A DNA stretch of 64,000 bases from Cyprinodon diabolis. Its lineage: Eukaryota > Chordata > Actinopteri > Cyprinodontiformes > Cyprinodontidae. The notes under the pieces were generated by a model that had not been told where the DNA came from, ran no database searches, and saw only the letters and a list, made by a program, of their open reading frames with translations. The number at the start of each line of letters is the position of its first letter. The stretch's first letter is position 1. Positions 27,001-38,720 of the stretch are shown here, piece by piece. The position numbers were made by a program, and so were the translations under genes. The stretch covers positions 81,373 to 145,372 of the forward strand of contig JARPUW010000505.1 in assembly GCA_030533445.1 (NCBI GenBank), given 5' to 3'.

Positions 27001-28600
27001 GAAATAAGGAGAGGAAACAAGAGGAAACAAGGAGAGGAAATAAGGAGAGGAAACAAGGAGAGGAGGAGAGGAAACAAGGAGAGGAAATAAGGAGAGGAAG
27101 TAAGGAGAGGAAACAAGGAGAGGAAATAATGAGAGGAAACAAGGAGAGGAAATAAGGAGAGGAGGAGAGGAAACAAGGAGAGGAGGAGAGGAGAGGAAAG
27201 AAGGAGAGGAAATAAGGAGAGGTAACAAGGAGAGGAAATAAGGAAAGGAAATAAGGATAGGAAACAATGAGAGGAAATAAGGAGAGGAAACAAGGAGAGG
27301 AAATAAGGAGAGGAAGTAAGGAGAGGAAACAAGGAGAGGAGGAGAGGAAACAAGGAGATGAGGAGAGGAAACAAGGAGAGAAAATAAGGAGAGGAAACAA
27401 TGAGAGGAGGAGAGGAAACAAGGAGAGTGAACAAGGAGAGGAAATAAGGAGAGGAAATAAGGAGAGGAAACAATGAGAGGAGGAGAGGATACAAGGAGAG
27501 GAAACCAGGAGAGGAAATAAGGAGAGGAAGTAAGGAGAGGAAACAAGGAGAGGAAATAAGGAGAGGAAACAAGGAGAGGAAATAAGGAGAGGAAACAAGG
27601 AGAGGAAATAAGGAGAGGAAACAAGGAGAGGAGGAGAGGAAACAAGGAGAGGAAATAAGGAGAGGAAGTAAGGAGAGGAAATAAGGAGAGGAAACAAGGA
27701 GAGGAAATAAGGCGAGGAAACAAGGAGAGGAAATAAGGAGAGGAAGTAAGGAGAAGAAACAAGGAGAGGAAACAATGAGAGGAAACAAGGAGAGGAAACA
27801 AGGTGAGGAAACAAGGAGAGGAAATAAGGAGAGGAAATAAGGAGAGGAGGAGAGGAAACAAGGAGAGGAAACAAGGAGAGGAAATAAGGAGAGGAAATAA
27901 GGAGAGGAAACAAGGAGAGGAAATAAGGAGAGGAAACAAGGAGAGGAGGAGAGGAAACAAGGAGAGGAAACAAGGAGAGGAGGAGAGGAAACAAGGAGAG
28001 GAAATAAGGAGAGGAAGTAAGGAGAGGAAACAAGGAGAGGAAATAAGGAGAGGAAACAAGGAGAGGAAACAAGGAGAGGAAACAAGGAGAGGAAATAAGG
28101 AGAGGAAGTAAGGAGAAGAAACAAGGAGAGGAAACAATGAGAGGAAACAAGGAGAGGAAACAAGGTGAGGAAACAAGGAGAGGAAATAAGGAGAGGAAAT
28201 AAGGAGAGGAGGAGAGGAAACAAGGAGAGGAAACAAGGAGAGGAAATAAGGAGAGGAAATAAGGAGAGGAAACAATGAGAGGAGGAAAGGATACAAGGAG
28301 AGGAAACAAGGAGAGGAAATAAGGAGAGGAAGTAAGGAGAGGAAACAAGGAGAGGAAATAAGGAGAGGAAACAAGGAGAGGAAATAAGAAGAGGAAACAA
28401 GGAGAGGAAATAAGGAGAGGAAATAATGAGAGGAAACAAGGAGAGGAAACAAGGAGAGGAAATAAGGAGAGGAAACAAGGAGAGGAAACAATGAGAGGAA
28501 ACAAGGAGAGGAAACAATGAGAGGAAATAAGGAGAGGAAACAATGAGAGGAGGAGAGGATACAAGAAGAGGAAACAAGGAGAGGAAATAAGGAGAGGAAG
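24045..28600 (+). repeat. Higher-order block A, copy 3 (partial)
   Basis: Third, shorter relative of block A. Landmarks align to copy 2 with offsets of 7,960 (24,200 versus 16,240), about 7,975 (25,981 versus 18,006) and 8,090 (27,267 versus 19,177). The drift is by whole units, showing indels after duplication. Toward its right end it loses left-type states: the segment at 27,803 has AAGGAGAGGAGG where earlier copies have AAGGTGAGGAGG. It diverges from the others at about 28.6 kb, close to the left/right domain boundary. Confidence 0.65.
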
Positions 28601-31600
28601 TAAGGAGAGGAAACAAGGAGAGGAAATAAGGAGAGGAAACAAGGAGAGGAAACAAGGAGAGGAAATAAGGAGAGGAAACAAGGAGAGGAGGAGAGGAAAC
28701 AAGGAGAGGAAACAAGGAGATGAAATAAGGAGAGGAAGTAAGGAGAGGAAACAAAGAGAGGAAATAAGGAGAGGAAACAAGGAGAGGAAACAAGGAGAGG
28801 AAATAAGGAGAGGAAACAAGGAGAGGAAACAAGGAGAGGAAATAAGGAGAGGAAACAATGAGAGGAAATAAGGAGAGGAAACAATGAGAGGAGGAGAGGA
28901 AACAAGGAGAGGAAATAAGGAGAGGAAACAAGGAGAGGAAATAAGCTGAGGAAATAAGGAGAGGAAACAAGGAGAGGAAACAAGGAGAGGAAATAAGGAG
29001 AGGAAACAAGGAGAGGAAACAAGGAGAGGAAATAAGGAGAGGAAACAAGGAGAGGAGGAGAGGAAACAAGGAGAGGAACCAAGGAGAGGAAATAAGGAGA
29101 GGAAGTAAGGAGAGGAAACAAAGAGAGGAAATAAGGAGAGGAAACAAGGAGAGGAAACAAGGAGAGGAAATAAGGAGAGGAAACAAGGAGAGGAAACAAG
29201 GAGAGGAGGAGAGGAAACAAGGAGAGGAAACAAGGAGAGGAAATAAGGAGAGGAAATAAGGAGAGGAAAGAAGGAGAGGAAGTAAGGAGAGGAAACAAGG
29301 AGAGGAAACAATGAGAGGAAACAAGGAGAGGAAACAAGGAGAGGAAATAAGGAGAGGAAATAAGGAGAGGAAAGAAGGAGAGGAAGTAAGGAGAGGAAAC
29401 AAGGAGAGGAAACAATGAGAGGAAACAAGGAGAGGAAACAAGGAGAGGAAATAAGGAGAGGAAACAATGAGAGGAAACAAGGAGAGGAAACAAGGAGAGG
29501 AAACAAGGAGAGGAAATAAGGAGAGGAAACAAGGAGAGGAGGAGAGGAAACAAGGAGAGGAACCAAGGAGAGGAAATAAGGAGAGGAAGTAAGGAGAGGA
29601 AACAAAGAGAGGAAATAAGGAGAGGAAACAAGGAAAGGAAACAAGGAGAGGAAATAAGGAGAGGAAACAAGGAGAGGAAACAAGGAGAGGAGGAGAGGAA
29701 ACAAGGAGAGGAAACAAGGAGAGGAAATAAGGAGAGGAAATAAGGAGAGGAAAGAAGGAGAGGAAGTAAGGAGAGGAAACAAGGAGAGGAAACAATGAGA
29801 GGAAACAAGGAGAGGAAACAAGGAGAGGAAATAAGGAGAGGAAATAAGGAGAGGAAAGAAGGAGAGGAAGTAAGGAGAGGAAACAAGGAGAGGAAACAAT
29901 GAGAGGAAACAAGGAGAGGAAACAAGGAGAGGAAATAAGGAGAGGAAACAATGAGAGGAAACAAGGAGAGGAAACAAGGAGAGGAAACAAGGAGAGGAAA
30001 TAAGGAGAGGAAACAAGGAGAGGAGGAGAGGAAACAAGCAGAGGAAATAAGGAGAGCAAATAAGGAGAGGAAATAAGGAGAGGAAGTAAGGAGAGGAAAC
30101 AAGGAGAGGAAACAATGAGAGGAAACAAGGAGAGGAAATAAGGAGAGGAAGTAAGGAGAGGAAACAAGGAGAGGAAATAAGGAGAGGAAACAAGGAGAGG
30201 AAACAAGGAGAGGAAATAAGGAGAGGAAACAAGGAGAGGAAACAATGAGAGGAAACAAGGAGAGGAAACAAGGAGAGGAAATAAGGAGAGGAAACAATGA
30301 GAGGAGGAGAGGATACAATGAGAGGAAACAAGGAGAGGAAATAAGGAGAGGAAGTAAGGAGAGGAAACAAGGAGAGGAAATAAGGAGAGGAAACAAGGAG
30401 AGGAAATAAGGAGAGGAAACAAGGAGAGGAGGAGAGGAAACAAGGAGAGGAACCAAGGAGAGGAAACAAGGAGAGGAAACAAGGAGAGGAAATAAGGAGA
30501 GGAAGTAAGGAGAGGAAACAAGGAGAGGAAACAAGGAGAGGAAACAAGGAGAGGAAATAAGGAGAGGAAACAAGGAGAGGAGGAGAGGAAACAAGGAGAG
30601 GAAATAAGGAGAGCAAATAAGGAGAGGAAATAAGGAGAGGAAGTAAGGAGAGGAAACAAGGAGAGGAAACAATGAGAGGAAACAAGGAGAGGAAATAAGG
30701 AGAGGAAGTAAGGAGAGGAAACAAGGAGAGGAAATAAGGAGAGGAAACAAGGAGAGGAAACAATGAGAGGAAACAAGGAGAGGAAACAAGGAGAGGAAAT
30801 AAGGAGAGGAAACAATGAGAGGAGGAGAGGATACAAGGAGAGGAAACAAGGAGAGGAAATAAGGAGAGGAAGTAAGGAGAGGAAACAAGGAGATGAAATA
30901 AGGAGAGGAAACAAGGAGAGGAAACAAGGAGAGGAAATAAGGAGAGGAAACAAGGAGAGGAGGAGAGGAAACAAGGAGAGGAACCAAGGAGAGGAAATAA
31001 GGAGAGGAAGTAAGGAGAGGAAACAAAGAGAGGAAATAAGGAGAGGAAACAAGGAGAGGAAACAAGGAGAGGAAATAAGGAGAGGAAACAAGGAGAGGAA
31101 ACAAGGAGAGGAAACAAGGAGAGGAAATAAGGAGAGGAAATAAGGAGAGGAGGAGAGGAAACAAGGAGAGGAAACAAGGAGAGGAAATAAGGAGAGGAAA
31201 TAAGGAGAGGAAACAATGAGAGGAGGAGAGGATACAAGGAGAGGAAACAAGGAGAGGAAATAAGGAGAGGAAGTAAGGAGAGGAAACAAGGAGAGGAAAT
31301 AAGGAGAGGAAACAAGAGGAAACAAGGAGAGGAAACAAGGAGAGGAAATAAGGAGAGGAAACAAGGAGAGGAGGAGAGGAAACAAGGAGAGGAAATAAGG
31401 AGAGGAAGTAAGGAGAGGAAACAAGGAGAGGAAATAATGAGAGGAAACAAGGAGAGGAAATAAGGAGAGGAGGAGAGGAAACAAGGAGAGGAGGAGAGGA
31501 GAGGAAACAAGGAGAGGAAATAAGGAGAGGTAACAAGGAGAGGAAATAAGGAAAGGAAATAAGGAGAGGAAACAATGAGAGGAAATAAGGAGAGGAAACA

Positions 31601-31750
31601 AGGAGAGGAAATAAGGAGAGGAAGTAAGGAGAGGAAACAAGGAGAGGAGGAGAGGAAACAAGGAGATGAGGAGAGGAAACAAGGAAAGAAAATAAGGAGA
31701 GGAAACAATGAGAGGAGGAGAGGAAACAAGGAGAGTGAACAAGGAGAGGA
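27800..31750 (+). repeat. Higher-order block C, copy 1 (spans the left/right domain boundary)
   Basis: Recurs at 45.85-49.8 kb with an offset near 18.03 kb. Paired landmarks are AAGGAGATGAAAT at 28,724 and 46,751, AAGCTGAGG at 28,942 and 46,978, GATACAAGAAGAGG at 28,560 and 46,591, AAGGAGAGCAAAT at 30,054 and 48,073, and the cassette at 31,575 and 49,608. GATACAAGAAGAGG was seen at no other place, so it supports direct copying. The copies diverge at about 31,755 and 49,785. Confidence 0.75.
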
Positions 31751-33980
31751 AACAAGGAGAGGAAACAAGGAGAGGAAATAAGGAGAGGAAACAAGGAGAG
31801 GAGGAGAGGAAACAAGGAGAGGAACCAAGGAGAGGAAATAAGGAGAGGAAGTAAGGAGAGGAAACAAAGAGAGGAAATAAGGAGAGGAAACAAGGAAAGG
31901 AAACAAGGAGAGGAAATAAGGAGAGGAAACAAGGAGAGGAAACAAGGAGAGGAGGAGAGGAAACAAGGAGAGGAAACAAGGAGAGGAAATAAGGAGAGGA
32001 AATAAGGAGAGGAAAGAAGGAGAGGAAGTAAGGAGAGGAAACAAGGAGAGGAAACAGTGAGAGGAAACAAGGAGAGGAAACAAGGAGAGGAAATAAGGAG
32101 AGGAAATAAGGAGAGGAAAGAAGGAGAGGAAGTAAGGAGAGGAAACAAGGAGAGGAAACAATGAGAGGAAACAAGGAGAGGAAACAAGGAGAGGAAATAA
32201 GGAGAGGAAACAATGAGAGGAAACAAGGAGAGGAAACAAGGAGAGGAAACAAGGAGAGGAAATAAGGAGAGGAAACAAGGAGAGGAGGAGAGGAAACCAG
32301 CAGAGGAAATAAGGAGAGCAAATAAGGAGAGGAAATAAGGAGAGGAAGTAAGGAGAGGAAACAAGGAGAGGAAACAATGAGAGGAAACAAGGAGAGGAAA
32401 TAAGGAGAGGAAGTAAGGAGAGGAAACAAGGAGAGGAAATAAGGAGAGGAAACAAGGAGAGGAAACAAGGAGAGGAAATAAGGAGAGGAAACAAGGAGAG
32501 GAAACAATGAGAGGAAACAAGGAGAGGAAACAAGGAGAGGAAATAAGGAGAGGAAACAATGAGAGGAGGAGAGGATACAATGAGAGGAAACAAGGAGAGG
32601 AAATAAGGAGAGGAAGTAAGGAGAGGAAACAAGGAGAGGAAATAAGGAGAGGAAACAAGGAGAGGAAATAAGGAGAGGAAACAAGGAGAGGAGGAGAGGA
32701 AACAAGGAGAGGAACCAAGGAGAGGAAACAAGGAGAGGAAACAAGGAGAGGAAATAAGGAGAGGAAGTAAGGAGAGGAAACAAGGAGAGGAAACAAGGAG
32801 AGGAAACAAGGAGAGGAAATAAGGAGAGGAAACAAGGAGAGGAGGAGAGGAAACAAGGAGAGGAAATAAGGAGAGCAAATAAGGAGAGGAAATAAGGAGA
32901 GGAAGTAAGGAGAGGAAACAAGGAGAGGAAACAATGAGAGGAAACAAGGAGAGGAAATAAGGAGAGGAAGTAAGGAGAGGAAACAAGGAGAGGAAATAAG
33001 GAGAGGAAAGAAGGAGAGGAAACAATGAGAGGAAACAAGGAGAGGAAACAAGGAGAGGAAATAAGGAGAGGAAACAATGAGAGGAGGAGAGGATACAAGG
33101 AGAGGAAACAAGGAGAGGAAATAAGGAGAGGAAGTAAGGAGAGGAAACAAGGAGATGAAATAAGGAGAGGAAACAAGGAGAGGAAACAAGGAGAGGAAAT
33201 AAGGAGAGGAAACAAGGAGAGGAGGAGAGGAAACAAGGAGAGGAACCAAGGAGAGGAAATAAGGAGAGGAAGTAAGGAGAGGAAACAAAGAGAGGAAATA
33301 AGGAGAGGAAACAAGGAGAGGAAACAAGGAGAGGAAATAAGGAGAGGAAACAAGGAGAGGAAACAAGGAGAGGAAACAAGGAGAGGAAATAAGGAGAGGA
33401 GGAGAGGAAACAAGGAGAGGAAACAAGGAGAGGAAATAAGGAGAGGAAATAAGGAGAGGAAACAATGAGAGGAGGAGAGGATACAAGGAGAGGAAACAAG
33501 GAGAGGAAATAAGGAGAGGAAGTAAGGAGAGGAAACAAGGAGAGGAAATAAGGAGAGGAAACAAGAGGAAACAAGGAGAGGAAACAAGGAGAGGAAATAA
33601 GGAGAGGAAACAAGGAGAGGAGGAGAGGAAACAAGGAGAGGAAATAAGGAGAGGAAGTAAGGAGAGGAAACAAGGAGAGGAAATAATGAGAGGAAACAAG
33701 GAGAGGAAATAAGGAGAGGAGGAGAGGAAACAAGGAGAGGAGGAGAGGAGAGGAAACAAGGAGAGGAAATAAGGAGAGGTAACAAGGAGAGGAAATAAGG
33801 AAAGGAAATAAGGAGAGGAAACAATGAGAGGAAATAAGGAGAGGAAACAAGGAGAGGAAATAAGGAGAGGAAGTAAGGAGAGGAAACAAGGAGAGGAGGA
33901 GAGGAAACAAGGAGATGAGGAGAGGAAACAAGGAGAGAAAATAAGGAGAGGAAACAATGAGAGGAGGAGAGGAAACAAGG
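30730..33980 (+). repeat. Higher-order block D, copy 1
   Basis: Recurs at 35.4-38.7 kb with an offset of 4,730 over most of its length: 31,575 with 36,305, and 33,025 with 37,755. Both copies share the otherwise unseen AAGGAAAGAAAAT unit (about 31,681 and 36,412). Within the block, the piece at about 30.0-31.8 kb is itself repeated at about 32.3-34.0 kb (offset about 2,262). Further relatives lie at about 48.0-49.8 and 54.1-55.9 kb, so this ~1.75-kb sub-block exists in at least five copies. Confidence 0.7.
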
Positions 33981-35750
33981 AGAGTGAACAAGGAGAGGAA
34001 ACAAGGAGAGGAAATAAGGAGAGGAAACAATGAGAGGAAATAAGGAGAGGAAACAAGGAGAGGAGGAGAGGAAACAAGGAGAGGAAACAAGGAGAGGAAA
34101 TAAGGAGAGGAAATAAGGAGAGGAAACAATGAGAGGAGGAGAGGATACAAGGAGAGGAAACCAGGAGAGGAAATAAGGAGAGGAAGTAAGGAGAGGAAAC
34201 AAGGAGAGGAAATAAGGAGAGGAAACAAGGAGAGGAAATAAGGAGAGGAAACAAGGAGAGGAAATAAGGAGAGGAAACAAGGAGAGGAGGAGAGGAAACA
34301 AGGAGAGGAAATAAGGAGAGGAAGTAAGGAGAGGAAATAAGGAGAGGAAACAAGGAGAGGAAATAAGGCGAGGAAACAAGGAGAGGAAATAAGGAGAGGA
34401 AGTAAGGAGAAGAAACAAGGAGAGGAAACAATGAGAGGAAACAAGGAGAGGAAACAAGGTGAGGAAACAAGGAGAGGAAATAAGGAGAGGAAATAAGGAG
34501 AGGAGGAGAGGAAACAAGGAGAGGAAACAAGGAGAGGAAATAAGGAGAGGAAATAAGGGGAGGAAACAAGGAGAGGAAATAAGGAGAGGAAACAAGGAGA
34601 GGAGGAGAGGAAACAAGGAGAGGAAACAAGGAGAGGAGGAGAGGAAACAAGGAGAGGAAATAAGGAGAGGAAGTAAGGAGAGGAAACAAGGAGAGGAAAT
34701 AAGGAGAGGAAACAAGGAGAGGAAACAAGGAGAGGAAACAAGGAGAGGAAACAAGGAGAGGAAATAAGGCGAGGAAACAAGGAGAGGAAATAAGGAGAGG
34801 AAGTAAGGAGAAGAAACAAGGAGAGGAAACAATGAGAGGAAACAAGGAGAGGAAACAAGGTGAGGAAACAAGGAGAGGAAATAAGGAGAGGAAATAAGGA
34901 GAGGAAGAGAGGAAACAAGGAGAGGAAACAAGGAGAGGAAATAAGGAGAGGAAATAAGGAGAGGAAACAATGAGAGGAGGAGAGGATACAAGGAGAGGAA
35001 ACAAGGAGAGGAAATAAGGAGAGGAAGTAAGGAGAGGAAACAAGGAGAGGAAATAAGGAGAGGAAACAAGGAGAGGAAATAAGAAGAGGAAACAAGGAGA
35101 GGAAACAATGAGAGGAAACAAGGAGAGGAAACAAGGAGAGGAAATAAGGAGAGGAAATAATGAGAGGAAACAAGGAGAGGAAACAAGGAGAGGAAATAAG
35201 GAGAGGAAACAAGGAGAGGAAACAATGAGAGGAAACAAGGAGAGGAAACAATGAGAGGAAATAAGGAGAGGAAACAATGAGAGGAGGAGAGGATACAAAG
35301 AGAGGAAACAAGGAGAGGAAATAAGGAGAGGAAGTAAGGAGAGGAAACAAGGAGAGGAAATAAGGAGAGGAAACAAGGAGAGGAAACAAGGAGAGGAAAT
35401 AAGGAGAGGAAACAAGGAGAGGAAACAATGAGAGGAAACAAGGAGAGGAAACAAGGAGAGGAAATAAGGAGAGGAAACAATGAGAGGAGGAGAGGATACA
35501 AGGAGAGGAAACAAGGAGAGGAAATAAGGAGAGGAAGTAAGGAGAGGAAACAAGGAGAGGAAATAAGGAGAGGAAACAAGGAGAGGAAACAAGGAGAGGA
35601 AATAAGGAGAGGAAACAAGGAGAGGAGGAGAGGAAACAAGGAGAGGAACCAAGGAGAGGAAATAAGGAGAGGAAGTAAGGAGAGGAAACAAAGAGAGGAA
35701 ATAAGGAGAGGAAACAAGGAGAGGAAACAAGGAGAGGAAATAAGGAGAGG
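33500..35750 (+). repeat. Higher-order block F, copy 1
   Basis: Landmarks at 33,824, 34,459 and 35,428 recur at 40,366, 41,001 and 41,970, each at offset 6,542. Shared states are AAGGGGAGG (34,558 and 41,100) and the GGAAGAGAGGAAAC junction (about 34,905 and 41,445). Related copies lie at 49.3-51.5 kb and 55.4-57.6 kb. Partial ones are at 44.2-45.8 and 59.5-61.5 kb. Confidence 0.7.
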
Positions 35751-38720
35751 AAACAAAGAGAGGAAATAAGGAGAGGAAACAAGGAGAGGAAACAAGGAGA
35801 GGAAATAAGGAGAGGAAACAAGGAGAGGAAACAAGGAGAGGAAACAAGGAGAGGAAATAAGGAGAGGAAATAAGGAGAGGAGGAGAGGAAACAAGGAGAG
35901 GAAACAAGGAGAGGAAATAAGGAGAGGAAATAAGGAGAGGAAACAATGAGAGGAGGAGAGGATACAAGGAGAGGAAACAAGGAGAGGAAATAAGGAGAGG
36001 AAGTAAGGAGAGGAAACAAGGAGAGGAAATAAGGAGAGGAAACAAGAGGAAACAAGGAGAGGAAACAAGGAGAGGAAATAAGGAGAGGAAACAAGGAGAG
36101 GAGGAGAGGAAACAAGGAGAGGAAATAAGGAGAGGAAGTAAGGAGAGGAAACAAGGAGAGGAAATAATGAGAGGAAACAAGGAGAGGAAATAAGGAGAGG
36201 AGGAGAGGAAACAAGGAGAGGAGGAGAGGAGAGGAAACAAGGAGAGGAAATAAGGAGAGGTAACAAGGAGAGGAAATAAGGAAAGGAAATAAGGAGAGGA
36301 AACAATGAGAGGAAATAAGGAGAGGAAACAAGGAGAGGAAATAAGGAGAGGAAGTAAGGAGAGGAAACAAGGAGAGGAGGAGAGGAAACAAGGAGATGAG
36401 GAGAGGAAACAAGGAAAGAAAATAAGGAGAGGAAACAATGAGAGGAGGAGAGGAAACAAGGAGAGTGAACAAGGAGAGGAAACAAGGAGAGGAAACAAGG
36501 AGAGGAAATAAGGAGAGGAAACAAGGAGAGGAGGAGAGGAAACAAGGAGAGGAACCAAGGAGAGGAAATAAGGAGAGGAAGTAAGGAGAGGAAACAAAGA
36601 GAGGAAATAAGGAGAGGAAACAAGGAAAGGAAACAAGGAGAGGAAATAAGGAGAGGAAACAAGGAGAGGAAACAAGGAGAGGAGGAGAGGAAACAAGGAG
36701 AGGAAACAAGGAGAGGAAATAAGGAGAGGAAATAAGGAGAGGAAAGAAGGAGAGGAAGTAAGGAGAGGAAACAAGGAGAGGAAACAATGAGAGGAAACAA
36801 GGAGAGGAAACAAGGAGAGGAAATAAGGAGAGGAAATAAGGAGAGGAAAGAAGGAGAGGAAGTAAGGAGAGGAAACAAGGAGAGGAAACAATGAGAGGAA
36901 ACAAGGAGAGGAAACAAGGAGAGGAAATAAGGAGAGGAAACAATGAGAGGAAACAAGGAGAGGAAACAAGGAGAGGAAACAAGGAGAGGAAATAAGGAGA
37001 GGAAACAAGGAGAGGAGGAGAGGAAACAAGCAGAGGAAATAAGGAGAGCAAATAAGGAGAGGAAATAAGGAGAGGAAGTAAGGAGAGGAAACAAGGAGAG
37101 GAAACAATGAGAGGAAACAAGGAGAGGAAATAAGGAGAGGAAGTAAGGAGAGGAAACAAGGAGAGGAAATAAGGAGAGGAAACAAGGAGAGGAAACAAGG
37201 AGAGGAAATAAGGAGAGGAAACAAGGAGAGGAAACAATGAGAGGAAACAAGGAGAGGAAACAAGGAGAGGAAATAAGGAGAGGAAACAATGAGAGGAGGA
37301 GAGGATACAATGAGAGGAAACAAGGAGAGGAAATAAGGAGAGGAAGTAAGGAGAGGAAACAAGGAGAGGAAATAAGGAGAGGAAACAAGGAGAGGAAATA
37401 AGGAGAGGAAACAAGGAGAGGAGGAGAGGAAACAAGGAGAGGAACCAAGGAGAGGAAACAAGGAGAGGAAACAAGGAGAGGAAATAAGGAGAGGAAGTAA
37501 GGAGAGGAAACAAGGAGAGGAAACAAGGAGAGGAAACAAGGAGAGGAAATAAGGAGAGGAAACAAGGAGCGGAGGAGAGGAAACAAGGAGAGGAAATAAG
37601 GAGAGCAAATAAGGAGAGGAAATAAGGAGAGGAAGTAAGGAGAGGAAACAAGGAGAGGAAACAATGAGAGGAAACAAGGAGAGGAAATAAGGAGAGGAAG
37701 TAAGGAGAGGAAACAAGGAGAGGAAATAAGGAGAGGAAACAAGGAGAGGAAACAATGAGAGGAAACAAGGAGAGGAAACAAGGAGAGGAAATAAGGAGAG
37801 GAAACAATGAGAGGAGGAGAGGATACAAGGAGAGGAAACAAGGAGAGGAAATAAGGAGAGGAAGTAAGGAGAGGAAACAAGGAGATGAAATAAGGAGAGG
37901 AAACAAGGAGAGGAAACAAGGAGAGGAAATAAGGAGAGGAAACAAGGAGAGGAGGAGAGGAAACAAGGAGAGGAACCAAGGAGAGGAAATAAGGAGAGGA
38001 AGTAAGGAGAGGAAACAAAGAGAGGAAATAAGGAGAGGAAACAAGGAGAGGAAACAAGGAGAGGAAATAAGGAGAGGAAACAAGGAGAGGAAACAAGGAG
38101 AGGAAACAAGGAGAGGAAATAAGGAGAGGAAATAAGGAGAGGAGGAGAGGAAACAAGGAGAGGAAACAAGGAGAGGAAATAAGGAGAGGAAATAAGGAGA
38201 GGAAACAATGAGAGGAGGAGAGGATACAAGGAGAGGAAACAAGGAGAGGAAATAAGGAGAGGAAGTAAGGAGAGGAAACAAGGAGAGGAAATAAGGAGAG
38301 GAAACAAGAGGAAACAAGGAGAGGAAACAAGGAGAGGAAATAAGGAGAGGAAACAAGGAGAGGAGGAGAGGAAACAAGGAGAGGAAATAAGGAGAGGAAG
38401 TAAGGAGAGGAAACAAGGAGAGGAAATAATGAGAGGAAACAAGGAGAGGAAATAAGGAGAGGAGGAGAGGAAACAAGGAGAGGAGGAGAGGAGAGGAAAC
38501 AAGGAGAGGAAATAAGGAGAGGTAACAAGGAGAGGAAATAAGGAAAGGAAATAAGGAGAGGAAACAATGAGAGGAAATAAGGAGAGGAAACAAGGAGAGG
38601 AAATAAGGAGAGGAAGTAAGGAGAGGAAACAAGGAGAGGAGGAGAGGAAACAAGGAGATGAGGAGAGGAAACAAGGAGAGAAAATAAGGAGAGGAAACAA
38701 TGAGAGGAGGAGAGGAAACA
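35395..38720 (+). repeat. Higher-order block D, copy 2
   Basis: Partner of 30.73-33.98 kb. AAGGAGAGCAAAT pairs are spaced 558 bp in both copies (32,317/32,875 and 37,048/37,606). Five extra units near 35,755 shift the offset from 4,665 to 4,730, and one more unit near 38,120 shifts it to 4,743. A single GGAGCGGAGG at about 37,570 is private. The final cassette (38,567) has lost the GAGTGAAC state found in its partner at 33,824. Confidence 0.7.

Larger units (their letters stand above)
890..28600 (+). repeat. Left-type higher-order domain of the array
   Basis: Units here are organised into recurring multi-unit cassettes. Diagnostic states are GAGGAGAGGAAAG just before AAGGAGAGGTAAC-type units (14 of 14 cassettes, from about 1,990 to about 27,200), AAGCTGAGG (about 5,276, 18,006, 23,319 and 25,981, plus 28,942 in the boundary zone), AATAATGAAAGG (about 3,490, 14,492, 16,211 and 24,171), and AAGGTGAGGAGGAGAGG (about 1,207, 7,128, 11,640 and 19,850). 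The right-type markers AAGGAGAGCAAAT and AAGGGGAGG were not seen here. Boundaries are set from marker order and are approximate. Confidence 0.8.
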
